Source: Deltaproteobacteria bacterium (lineage in GTDB: Bacteria; Desulfobacterota; JAFDED01). Taken from it: DNA of 64,000 bases. The stretch's first letter is position 1. Every line of letters begins with the position of its first letter. Position numbers and translations under genes: made by a program. Below the pieces are notes generated by a model. It was not told the DNA's origin, did no database searches, and worked only from the letters and a program-made list of their open reading frames with translations. This document shows positions 19,532-27,618 of this stretch, piece after piece. The DNA is taken from positions 1 to 64,000 of the forward strand of contig JAFDED010000017.1 in the NCBI GenBank assembly GCA_019310535.1, read 5' to 3'.

Positions 19532-20179
19532 ATGACACACAGTCTTCATCGAGAAGGAAAGCTGGATTCATTGGAGCGGGACTACGCCCTTTTCATCATG
19601 CCGGCGCGCGGCTTCAATCATGTGGGCAGCGGCCCTAAGGTACGCCGCCTGATGGAACTGCTGTATCTGGAAGGACCCTCCAACATGATCTGCAGCTCGC
19701 TGCGTCGCAACCTTTACAGTGGCGTCAGTTCGGAGAAAGTACTGGAGAGCATCAAAGACGGTGATAGAGTTTTTTGCGTATTCAACAGCAGAGAAAAATT
19801 AAAAGAAACCCTCATCCGCATCAAGGAAGCAGATGAAGGCCTTTCCATTGTGGTAAGCGGCCTCATCGACAAGGTGAGGGAAATAACCGATGAGATGGGG
19901 TTGAATCCACACACCATCAATCTCTCCCTTGGTATTCATGGCCGTACTGATCGGATTCCACCTCCCGACATCCGGCAGTTCACCACCATGTGCGGACACG
20001 GCATGGTGTCTCCCGGCCTGGTCCGCGACGTTATCCGCAGGGTTAAGACGGGAAAGCTCAATTCCTGGGAGGGGAGTCTGGTTTTGGCGGCCCCTTGCTC
20101 ATGCGGGATTTACAATCCCCATCGCTCCGAGGAACTGCTCCAGGAGCTGATCCCGCTGTATACGGTACATCGATGGTGA
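19532..20179 (+). CDS. conserved-looking protein of unknown function with Cys motifs
   Basis: TTMCGHGMVSPGLVRDVIRRVKTGKLNSWEGSLVLAAPCSCGIYNPHRS; starts 13 bp after the preceding gene. Confidence 0.6.
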   Translation: MTHSLHREGKLDSLERDYALFIMPARGFNHVGSGPKVRRLMELLYLEGPSNMICSSLRRNLYSGVSSEKVLESIKDGDRVFCVFNSREKLKETLIRIKEADEGLSIVVSGLIDKVREITDEMGLNPHTINLSLGIHGRTDRIPPPDIRQFTTMCGHGMVSPGLVRDVIRRVKTGKLNSWEGSLVLAAPCSCGIYNPHRSEELLQELIPLYTVHRW

Positions 20180-20928
20180 TTCCTCACCGCCGAAGTTATC
20201 ACTGGAGTCTTAAATGACGCCGCGGTCTCTGATCGTCTCACCTGCTTGAGGAGATTGCGGCGTTTCGTGCCGCCATTAAAAATAGCCTCTTTTCCCCCAG
20301 CTCACGGGCCGCTTTATCAAAAGTACCGAGGAAAATTGTCAAATTTTTGATATTGTTAACGTCAAATTTCTATCACTTTCATCCTTCACTTCATGTTGTC
20401 TGAGCGTTTCATTTTCTCCTTGAGATTTGAAAACCATTGACTTTCATATCACTCAAACGCTGGATCGCCGCATGATTCTGTGTGATTGAATTTCAAAAGC
20501 AATGTAAAAATTGTTTGGATGGCATATTATTTGCGTTTTTTCAAAATCAGATACTATCTTTTCTCAAGGAGTTATCTCATTCAGTCATATTTATCGCGAA
20601 TCCACTGAACATAAATCATATGTTCAGACCATTGTCCAACCCGGGTATTGGCGAACTTTCTCAGAGGCTGCACTTCGGAGGTATGGCCATTTTGGCATCA
20701 CTGGCTCAGATTCATAAAGATTTCATAATCAGTGGTGCAGTCTCATACCCCTGCGGGCTTCTCCCGGTTCCGCAGAGAGGTCAGGCTGAAAAAAAGGAGC
20801 CGGTCCGCCTGAGGGTGAGCATTCCTATCGCGTTTTTCCCCTAATGGTCAAGAGAACAAGCAATCGTTTTTTGTGCTCACCTTTTTCTGGAATTGTCGGT
20901 GTTTTGAAAAATTAGGAGGCGGTTTGTC

Positions 20929-22320
20929 ATGCACAAAATCATGATTATTGATGACGATGAACTACTGGGTGTGTCGCTGAAAAAGCTTTTTGACGGAACA
21001 GGATACAATGCTTTGGTCTGCGAGAGCGGCAGTCAGGGTATCGAGCTCTTCGAGCGCTTTGCACCGGACATCGTCTTGCTGGATATCAGGTTGGGAGATA
21101 TGGATGGATTGGATGTGCTCAGAGAATTGAAGCGGATGAGGGAAGATATTCCTGTGATTATCATGACCGCCTACGGCACCATTGAACATACGGTGAAAGC
21201 TATGCAGGAAGGTGCATTCGATTATATCCAGAAACCCTTTAAAAAAAATACGATTCAAGAGGCGGTTGAAAAAGGCTTGAAAGACCTGCAGGCCATTACA
21301 AGCATAACCCACCATCGTCTCCAATATAGGGAAAAGCACGGGATTAACGAGATTATAGGCGAAAGCACCGAGATGAAAAAGGTCTATGAGCTTGTCGGGC
21401 GGTTTGCCAAAAGCGACGATACGACTATCTTGATTGAAGGGGAGAGCGGAACCGGCAAAGAGTTGATTGCCCAGTACATTCATTTTCTCAGCCCCCGTTT
21501 TGACAAACCTCTTGTTAAGTTAAACTGCGGTTGTCTTTCGGATACCCTGGCCGAGAGCGAGCTCTTCGGGTACGAAAGGGGCGCCTTTACCGGTGGTTTA
21601 AAGGAAGGAAAGCCGGGGAAATTTTCAATGGCGGAAGGGGGGACGCTCTTTCTGGATGAGGTCGCAGAACTGTCCTCAAACGTTCAGACAAAACTCCTGC
21701 GGGTTCTGGAGGAAAGGACCTATTTCCGGGTGGGAGGCACCAGGGAAATAACGTGCAATGTCCGGGTTGTAGCGGCAACCAACAAAAACCTCTTGTCGGA
21801 AGTCCGAAAAGGACATTTCCGTGAAGACCTGTATTATCGATTGAACGCCCTCAGCATAAGTATTCCTCCGCTGAGGGAAAGAAAAGAAGACATTATTCCC
21901 CTGGCCAGTTATTTTTTAAGCCAATATTGTAAAAAATATTGCAAACGTCATATTGACATTTCCCCTGAAGCCGAAGAAGTCTTAAGGCGATACCGCTGGG
22001 AGGGAAACGTAAGAGAACTGAGAAATGTCATGGAACGGGTCATTTTGATGGAGAATCCCAAGGTAGTGTACCCCGAGCACATCGAATCCCTGATTCAAAA
22101 AGGCGACCGGAATGAAACAATTCCTCACGCCATAACCGGAGAAATCTTTACCAGTGGCATAACGTACGACGAAATGGTGAAAAAGCTCCTCACATCAGCC
22201 CTGTGCACGACACAGGGTAACCAGTTGAAAGCGTCAAGGCTCCTGGGAATATCCAGGGCCAAGCTACGATACAATATCAGCAAGTACCGCCTGAACCTTG
22301 TGGCTGATATCAGCCAATAG
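20929..22320 (+). CDS. NtrC-family sigma54-dependent response regulator
   Basis: Receiver (MIIDDDELLG, VLLDIRLGDMDGLD, MTAYG, QKPF), AAA+ (GESGTGKELIA, ELFGYERGAFTGG), C-terminal Fis-type HTH (NQLKASRLLGISRAKLRYNISKYRL). Confidence 0.95.
   Translation: MHKIMIIDDDELLGVSLKKLFDGTGYNALVCESGSQGIELFERFAPDIVLLDIRLGDMDGLDVLRELKRMREDIPVIIMTAYGTIEHTVKAMQEGAFDYIQKPFKKNTIQEAVEKGLKDLQAITSITHHRLQYREKHGINEIIGESTEMKKVYELVGRFAKSDDTTILIEGESGTGKELIAQYIHFLSPRFDKPLVKLNCGCLSDTLAESELFGYERGAFTGGLKEGKPGKFSMAEGGTLFLDEVAELSSNVQTKLLRVLEERTYFRVGGTREITCNVRVVAATNKNLLSEVRKGHFREDLYYRLNALSISIPPLRERKEDIIPLASYFLSQYCKKYCKRHIDISPEAEEVLRRYRWEGNVRELRNVMERVILMENPKVVYPEHIESLIQKGDRNETIPHAITGEIFTSGITYDEMVKKLLTSALCTTQGNQLKASRLLGISRAKLRYNISKYRLNLVADISQ
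22301..22316. promoter_or_regulatory. palindrome copy 1, candidate enhancer-binding site
   Basis: TGGCTGATATCAGCCA, perfect 16-bp inverted repeat at the 3' end of the regulator gene. Confidence 0.55.
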
Positions 22321-22441
22321 GATGGCTCATATGATCCACACCCAAACTTGCCCTCCTCTCCTGCTGCACTCTTGAATCCCGCAAAACCAGCAGAAAAACT
22401 GCCATAATCCCCCAAGGAATTCCCCCCTATCCGGTTGCAAA

Positions 22442-22467
22442 TGGATTGGCTGATATCAGCCAATCCA
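22442..22467. promoter_or_regulatory. palindrome copy 2, candidate enhancer-binding site
   Basis: TGGATTGGCTGATATCAGCCAATCCA, perfect 26-bp inverted repeat containing the copy 1 sequence. Confidence 0.65.
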
Positions 22468-22634
22468 ATCCCGCTGGACGGGATAATGGAGCCGTTTTTA
22501 TTGATTTCTGTAGAAACCCCGCCAGCGTTTTTAAGAACGGTTATGACATCCAACTCATCTTAATTATAAAGCATTTCATGCAAATAAAGCCTTTTGATAT
22601 CTGGTTTCACCAATCCAATTCACCGGAAAAAATC

Positions 22635-22650
22635 TGGCACTCTTATTGCT
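22635..22650 (+). promoter_or_regulatory. sigma54 (-24/-12) promoter upstream of cheW
   Basis: TGGCAC-TCTTA-TTGCT matches TGGCAC-N5-TTGCW with correct GG/GC spacing; 27 bp upstream of the cheW ATG. Confidence 0.8.
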
Positions 22651-22677
22651 CAGTCGGAGAGCAGGAGGTGAAACATC

Positions 22678-23172
22678 ATGGCTGAAGCGCTGCAGGCAAT
22701 CGTTCAGACAGGAAAGGGCAAATATTTAACGTTCAGGCTGGGCAAGGAGGAATACGGCCTTGAGATACTGAAGGTCAAAGAGATTATGGGGTTGATGGAC
22801 ATCACCACCGTGCCCCAGACCCCAGGGTACGTCAAAGGTGTCATAAATTTGCGCGGCAAGGTGATCCCGGTCATCGACCTGAGGCTCAAGTTCGGAATGG
22901 AGGAAAAAAACTACGACGAGCGCACTTGCATCGTGGTCGCGGAAGTTTCCGGCAAAAGCGGCTCGCTCCAGGTGGGCATTGTGGTTGATTCAGTCTCGGA
23001 GGTACTGAACATCAAAGCAGACGACATCGAGGACGCACCGACATTCGGGACCAGGCTGGATACGGACTACATCTTCGGCATGGCAAAAACAGAAGGAGGG
23101 GTGAAGATCCTGCTGGATATCGACAGAGTGATAAGCGGAGAGGAGTTTACCGCTTTAGAGAATGCGGCATAA
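22678..23172 (+). CDS. cheW: chemotaxis coupling protein CheW
   Basis: YLTFRLGKEEYGLEILKVKEIMGLMDITTVPQTPGYVKGVINLRGKVIPVIDLRLKFGM; aggaggtg Shine-Dalgarno. Confidence 0.96.
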   Translation: MAEALQAIVQTGKGKYLTFRLGKEEYGLEILKVKEIMGLMDITTVPQTPGYVKGVINLRGKVIPVIDLRLKFGMEEKNYDERTCIVVAEVSGKSGSLQVGIVVDSVSEVLNIKADDIEDAPTFGTRLDTDYIFGMAKTEGGVKILLDIDRVISGEEFTALENAA

Positions 23173-23545
23173 ATCGGGGGGCAGAGCTCCGCCACATCAA
23201 CAGAAAAAAGAAAAGAAAATATTTTATCACAACCTTACAGATTAATTATTGGAGGATTGATAGTCATACCTCTTTATTAAACGGGTTTTTTGGGGTGTGC
23301 AGCAGGGCAACCGCTGCGGGTGAATATCGGGATGGGTAAGTCATGACCCTCCAGCACACCGCTGGTGATGAGATCACCCTGGATAGCTTCACCAACTATC
23401 CCTCTTCTTCTCCGGTCCCGAGGGTAAGCCGGCCACCCCTTTTATTACAAATTCAAGGAGTTGCGAATTTGCCAATTCTTATGCGTTATGCGATTGACCG
23501 ATACCTATGGTGAGTCAGTGAAATTGAGTAAAAGCGTTTAAACAT

Positions 23546-23770
23546 CTCCGGCACAAGCGGCTCACCTTCAGGTGGGCATTGTGGTCGATTCGGTCCCGGA
23601 GGTATTGAATAGAAAACCTGCTTAAATCGGGGACTCATCAAAATTCAGAGCCACTCTTAACACTGACTGCATCATTGAGAATACTGAAACATAAGGAGGT
23701 GTAAAAATTGTGCTGGATATTGATCGGTTGCGAAGCGGAGAAGACATATCCTTACTTGAGAATGCAAAAT
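23546..23770 (+). pseudogene. degenerate C-terminal fragment of a second cheW
   Basis: tccggcacaagcggctcaccttcaggtgggcattgtggtcgattcggtcccggaggta vs intact cheW tccggcaaaagcggctcgctccaggtgggcattgtggttgattcagtctcggaggta; 1-nt insertion and in-frame stops. Confidence 0.85.
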
Positions 23771-23890
23771 TAATTGCTAAACCGAGTAAGCACCGACAAT
23801 CTCAACATGAACAACTTTAAGAGGAGTTACTCATTGACCTTTGGGCCGCAACGAATGATGAAAATTAAAATTTTCGAGGGAGTCATACCA

Positions 23891-24667
23891 ATGAGAATTA
23901 CTACAGACACCACTGAATCAAGAAGAAGCTTTTTCTGCAAGCTGATGGGCTTGGCTGGTATTGGCTGGGCCATCAGCAAGCTGGGCATCAATGAAGCCCA
24001 TGCCAAAGTAGACAGCAAATATACCAATATCATGCCAAACGTTAAAGCCAGTTTCAACCATCACTTGGCGTATCCCGATATCAACCTTACCGCCTATGTG
24101 CATCCATTGGCCTCGGTGATCGGCAACATTTATCTGGGCAAACGGGTGATGGTTTCTCCTTGCGCATCGGTCAGGGGAGATGAGGGTACACCTATTTATG
24201 TTGGAGATTATTCCAATATCCAGGATTGTTGTGTGATTCATGCGTTGGAAACAGCAGAAGACGGCCACGAGGTGAGCAAAAACCTGTATGAAGTAAATGG
24301 GAAAAAATACGCCGTTTATATTGGTAAAAACGTGTCTTTAGCCCACCAGTCACAAGTCCACGGACCGGCGGTAGTAGGCAACAATACGTTCGTGGGAATG
24401 CAGGCTCTGGTCTTTAAAGCGGTCATCGGAAACAACTGCGTCATTGAGCCTGGCGCCAAAGTACTAGGCGTAAAGGTTGCAGATGGCCGGTATGTTCCTA
24501 TGGGCACTGTGCTCAATAAGCAGGCAGATGCGGACAACTTGCCCAGGATCACCGACGCTTACCCGTTTAAACAGCTTAACTCGGGCGTGGTCCACGTCAA
24601 TGTGCAACTAGCTGACGGCTATAATCAAAAAATACCCAAAGAATATGCAGGCGGCAAACATCACTAA
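23891..24667 (+). CDS. Cam-type gamma carbonic anhydrase with predicted Tat signal peptide
   Basis: Twin-Arg ESRRSFFCKLMGLAG; left-handed beta-helix hexapeptides; conserved IHALE and SLAHQSQVHGPA (zinc-ligand His residues), ASVRGDEG. ATG 23891 preferred (gagggag upstream). Confidence 0.92.
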   Translation: MRITTDTTESRRSFFCKLMGLAGIGWAISKLGINEAHAKVDSKYTNIMPNVKASFNHHLAYPDINLTAYVHPLASVIGNIYLGKRVMVSPCASVRGDEGTPIYVGDYSNIQDCCVIHALETAEDGHEVSKNLYEVNGKKYAVYIGKNVSLAHQSQVHGPAVVGNNTFVGMQALVFKAVIGNNCVIEPGAKVLGVKVADGRYVPMGTVLNKQADADNLPRITDAYPFKQLNSGVVHVNVQLADGYNQKIPKEYAGGKHH

Positions 24668-24682
24668 TAAAGGAGGTCCATT

Positions 24683-26899
24683 ATGAAGAAAAAATCGGTC
24701 ATGATTGTCGGTTTGATCTTGACGGGCTGTCTGCTGCTCCCCTTTTCTTTCCTTCATGCTAGCACCGTTGATACTCAACACGAAGACGTGGAATATACTG
24801 GTGAGGACACGCCTGATACTATACAAGTAAAGGAAGCAACAGCAGGCACGGCTTCGAGCTACGCCGAGCCTGCTCATGGTGCAAAAGCAGGAGGACACGT
24901 TGAGAAGCCCATTATGTCCCATGCGGCCGACACCGAGCTTTCTTCCAAACATGGAAGCACTGAGCATGCGACTGAGGCCCATAGAAAGAGCAGTATCAAG
25001 GCTGAACATCGAAGTGAAAAATTACACAAAGAATCAACCCGGCAATCCCATATAGAAGCGAGCACCGGTCACGGCCAAGTTCGGGACCGCGAAACCGGCT
25101 TTTCAACCGGCGCGTGGATGGCCCTGATAGCTGGCATACTGGCCTTGAGCGCTTTGTTGCTGTATGCAATTAAAGGAGTAAACGCTATGAAAAATATAAA
25201 ATTAGGAACTAAAATTATCGGAATGGTTGCCATTCTCTTGATTTTGATGGCCATCAGCTCCGTATTCGGTATTCTGAAAATGGGCGTCATAGGAGATGAA
25301 ATAAAGGATATCGCCGAACAGGATTTACCTCTAACCAAGACTATCACTGAGATTACAACTAACCAATTGGAGCAAGCCATCTGGTTCGAACGAGCGTTGC
25401 GGTATGGTGAAACGATACAAAAAAATCAAAGTGCAAAGGCAGCTTTTAAAACCGCGGAAGAAGAATTCCACAGGCTGAATAAATTGGTTAATGAAGAGCT
25501 TAAGGAAGGCGAGAAAATCGCTGAACATGCCAGAGACAACGCTAAGACAGCCCATGAGCGGAAAGAATTTGAAGAAATCGATGAACACCTCAAATTCATA
25601 GAAAAGAAACACGCGGGCTATGGGGATTATGTATTGGAAGTCTTCGCTTTGCTACACAAGGGGAAATTGCACGAAGCAGAAGAAGTTGCAGAAGAAGTTG
25701 AAAAGAAAGAAGAAGAGCTTGATCATGAATTGGAACAATTTTTAAAGAAAGTTGAGAAATTTACTGAAGATGCGGCACTCAGAGCGGAGCATGACGAGAA
25801 GTCAGCGTTAATGTTAATGTCGATTATTTCCGTGTTCGCTGCAGTCTTTGGTCTTGTTATGGCTATTTTCACCACCCGCTCTATCACCAAGCCCCTCAAC
25901 CGGGCCATCAATGAATTGAGCGATGGATCGGAGCAGGTGGCCTCCGCATCGGGCCAGGTCTCATCCTCCAGCCAGCAGCTCGCTGAGGGCGCCTCTGAGC
26001 AGGCGGCCTCGCTGGAAGAGACATCATCGTCCCTGGAGGAGATGGCCTCCATGACCAAGCAGAACGCGGACAACGCCCAGCAGGCCGACATGCTCATGAA
26101 CGAGACAAAGCAGACCGTGGGAAAGGCCAACGAGTCCATGAAAGCCATGGGCCAGTCCATGGGCGAGATCTCCAGGTCAGGCGAGGAGATCGGCAAAATC
26201 ATCAAGTCCATCGACGAGATCGCCTTCCAGACCAACCTGCTGGCCCTCAACGCGGCCGTGGAGGCGGCCCGGGCCGGCGAACACGGGCTGGGCTTCGCTG
26301 TGGTGGCCGACGAGGTGCGAAACCTGGCCCAGCGCTCCGCCGACGCGGCCAAGAACACAGCGGACCTCATCGAGGAAATGGTCAAAAAGATCAAGGAAGG
26401 CTCAACCCTGGTCACTACCACCGACGAGGCGTTCCAGGAGGTAGTGAACAGCTCCAGTAAGGTGGCCGAGCTGGTGGGCGAGATCTCGGCGGCCAGCCAG
26501 GAGCAGACCTCAGGCATCGACCAGATCAACAAAGCCGTTGCCGAGATGGACAAGGTGGTCCAGGTCAACGCGGCCAACGCCGAGGAGAGCGCCTCGGCCT
26601 CCGAGGAGCTCAACGCCCAGGCCGAAAACATGAAGACAGTGGTCAGTTCCCTTGTCGCCTTGGTGGGAGAATCATCCAACGGCGCCGGAAACGGAGCGGG
26701 CAAGGCCGCTGCGAAACACCCCCCTGTCCATGCCCACGCGCCAGCCCATGAACAGCATACGCTCCATCATGCTCCAAAGAAGGAAAAGGAGTCAAACAAC
26801 AAGAAAAAGACACACATACCAAAGGTACAGAACGCAGGAGACGGGAAAAAGGCAAAAGAGGCCATCCCCATGGGTGATGAGGATTTCAAGGATTTCTAA
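24683..26899 (+). CDS. methyl-accepting chemotaxis protein with extra N-terminal signal/His-rich region
   Basis: Cytoplasmic hairpin [48 protein letters not shown]; preceded by signal peptide, low-complexity E/H/S region and extra TM. Confidence 0.93.
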   Translation: MKKKSVMIVGLILTGCLLLPFSFLHASTVDTQHEDVEYTGEDTPDTIQVKEATAGTASSYAEPAHGAKAGGHVEKPIMSHAADTELSSKHGSTEHATEAHRKSSIKAEHRSEKLHKESTRQSHIEASTGHGQVRDRETGFSTGAWMALIAGILALSALLLYAIKGVNAMKNIKLGTKIIGMVAILLILMAISSVFGILKMGVIGDEIKDIAEQDLPLTKTITEITTNQLEQAIWFERALRYGETIQKNQSAKAAFKTAEEEFHRLNKLVNEELKEGEKIAEHARDNAKTAHERKEFEEIDEHLKFIEKKHAGYGDYVLEVFALLHKGKLHEAEEVAEEVEKKEEELDHELEQFLKKVEKFTEDAALRAEHDEKSALMLMSIISVFAAVFGLVMAIFTTRSITKPLNRAINELSDGSEQVASASGQVSSSSQQLAEGASEQAASLEETSSSLEEMASMTKQNADNAQQADMLMNETKQTVGKANESMKAMGQSMGEISRSGEEIGKIIKSIDEIAFQTNLLALNAAVEAARAGEHGLGFAVVADEVRNLAQRSADAAKNTADLIEEMVKKIKEGSTLVTTTDEAFQEVVNSSSKVAELVGEISAASQEQTSGIDQINKAVAEMDKVVQVNAANAEESASASEELNAQAENMKTVVSSLVALVGESSNGAGNGAGKAAAKHPPVHAHAPAHEQHTLHHAPKKEKESNNKKKTHIPKVQNAGDGKKAKEAIPMGDEDFKDF

Positions 26900-27085
26900 A
26901 AACTATTCCCGTAAGACTCTTTCAAAAAAAAGCCTTATGGACTGGCAAGGGCAAAGGGATGCGAAGTTTTCCCTACCCCTCTTTTTCTCCGCATCCCCCC
27001 TGCCAGTACTTTTCATAGAAACCATCATGCCCTCTCAGGCACCACGCAACATGAAAAGGGCAAGATAATCATTGCAAATTGATCA

Positions 27086-27452
27086 ATAGGACTATCCTAT
27101 CAGCTCAGCAAATAAAACTTTAATTGCTTGATTTTTATTAAATTCTTATTGCTTACCCATTGGACCGAAAGCTGTGATTCAATACCGGCCAAACCTTAAC
27201 GGCATTCAGGTTCCATGACGGACGGCCCGGACAATTTATTGTCTGGGCCGCGCAGCAGCAAGAGGCAGTACATGGCTCGTTTAATGGTTCCCGGGCGCGG
27301 GGTGCACCGGGCAAAACCTCTTGTCGCTTCGCTACCTACCCGAACGACAAGTCGTCCGGGTCACCCCAACAACATCCTTCATTTATTATTGGCGGCAATT
27401 TGACTGTAATATCGTTGATCAATATGTTGCTGATCAAAGTGGATAATTCTAT
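27086..27452 (+). mobile_element. MITE-like non-autonomous repeat, copy 1
   Basis: ~367 bp, inverted near-identical copy at 60093-60462; imperfect TIRs (left ATAGGACTATCCTATCAGCTCAGCAAATA; right reverse complement ATAGAATTATCCACTTTGATCAGCAACATA); internal palindromes. Confidence 0.75.
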
Positions 27453-27618
27453 TTTACAATGAATTTTTATAGAAAATTATGGCAGCCGGATATCACGGGA
27501 AGCACTGATGAAAAAATCTTGCAATACAAAAGTCCATATGATAGCTATTAAAAGCGCAGGATAACATTTCAATTCACCCATCCCTGTATCTCAACCTGAT
27601 ACAGAGCAGGATTGCCCA

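Noticed and set aside
20482-20844. 120-aa ORF upstream of the NtrC-type regulator
   Set aside because: No family resemblance, poor Shine-Dalgarno, overlaps a competing ORF in another frame.
25723-26703. 326-aa minus-strand ORF
   Set aside because: Antisense to the conserved MCP signalling hairpin; Ala/Ser-rich shadow translation.
27215-27403. ORF MTDGPDNLLSGPRSSKRQYMARLMVPGRGVHRAKPLVAS... and its relative at 60080-60334 (-)
   Set aside because: Both lie in the MITE-like repeat; the frame diverges by frameshift between copies, so non-coding is more likely.
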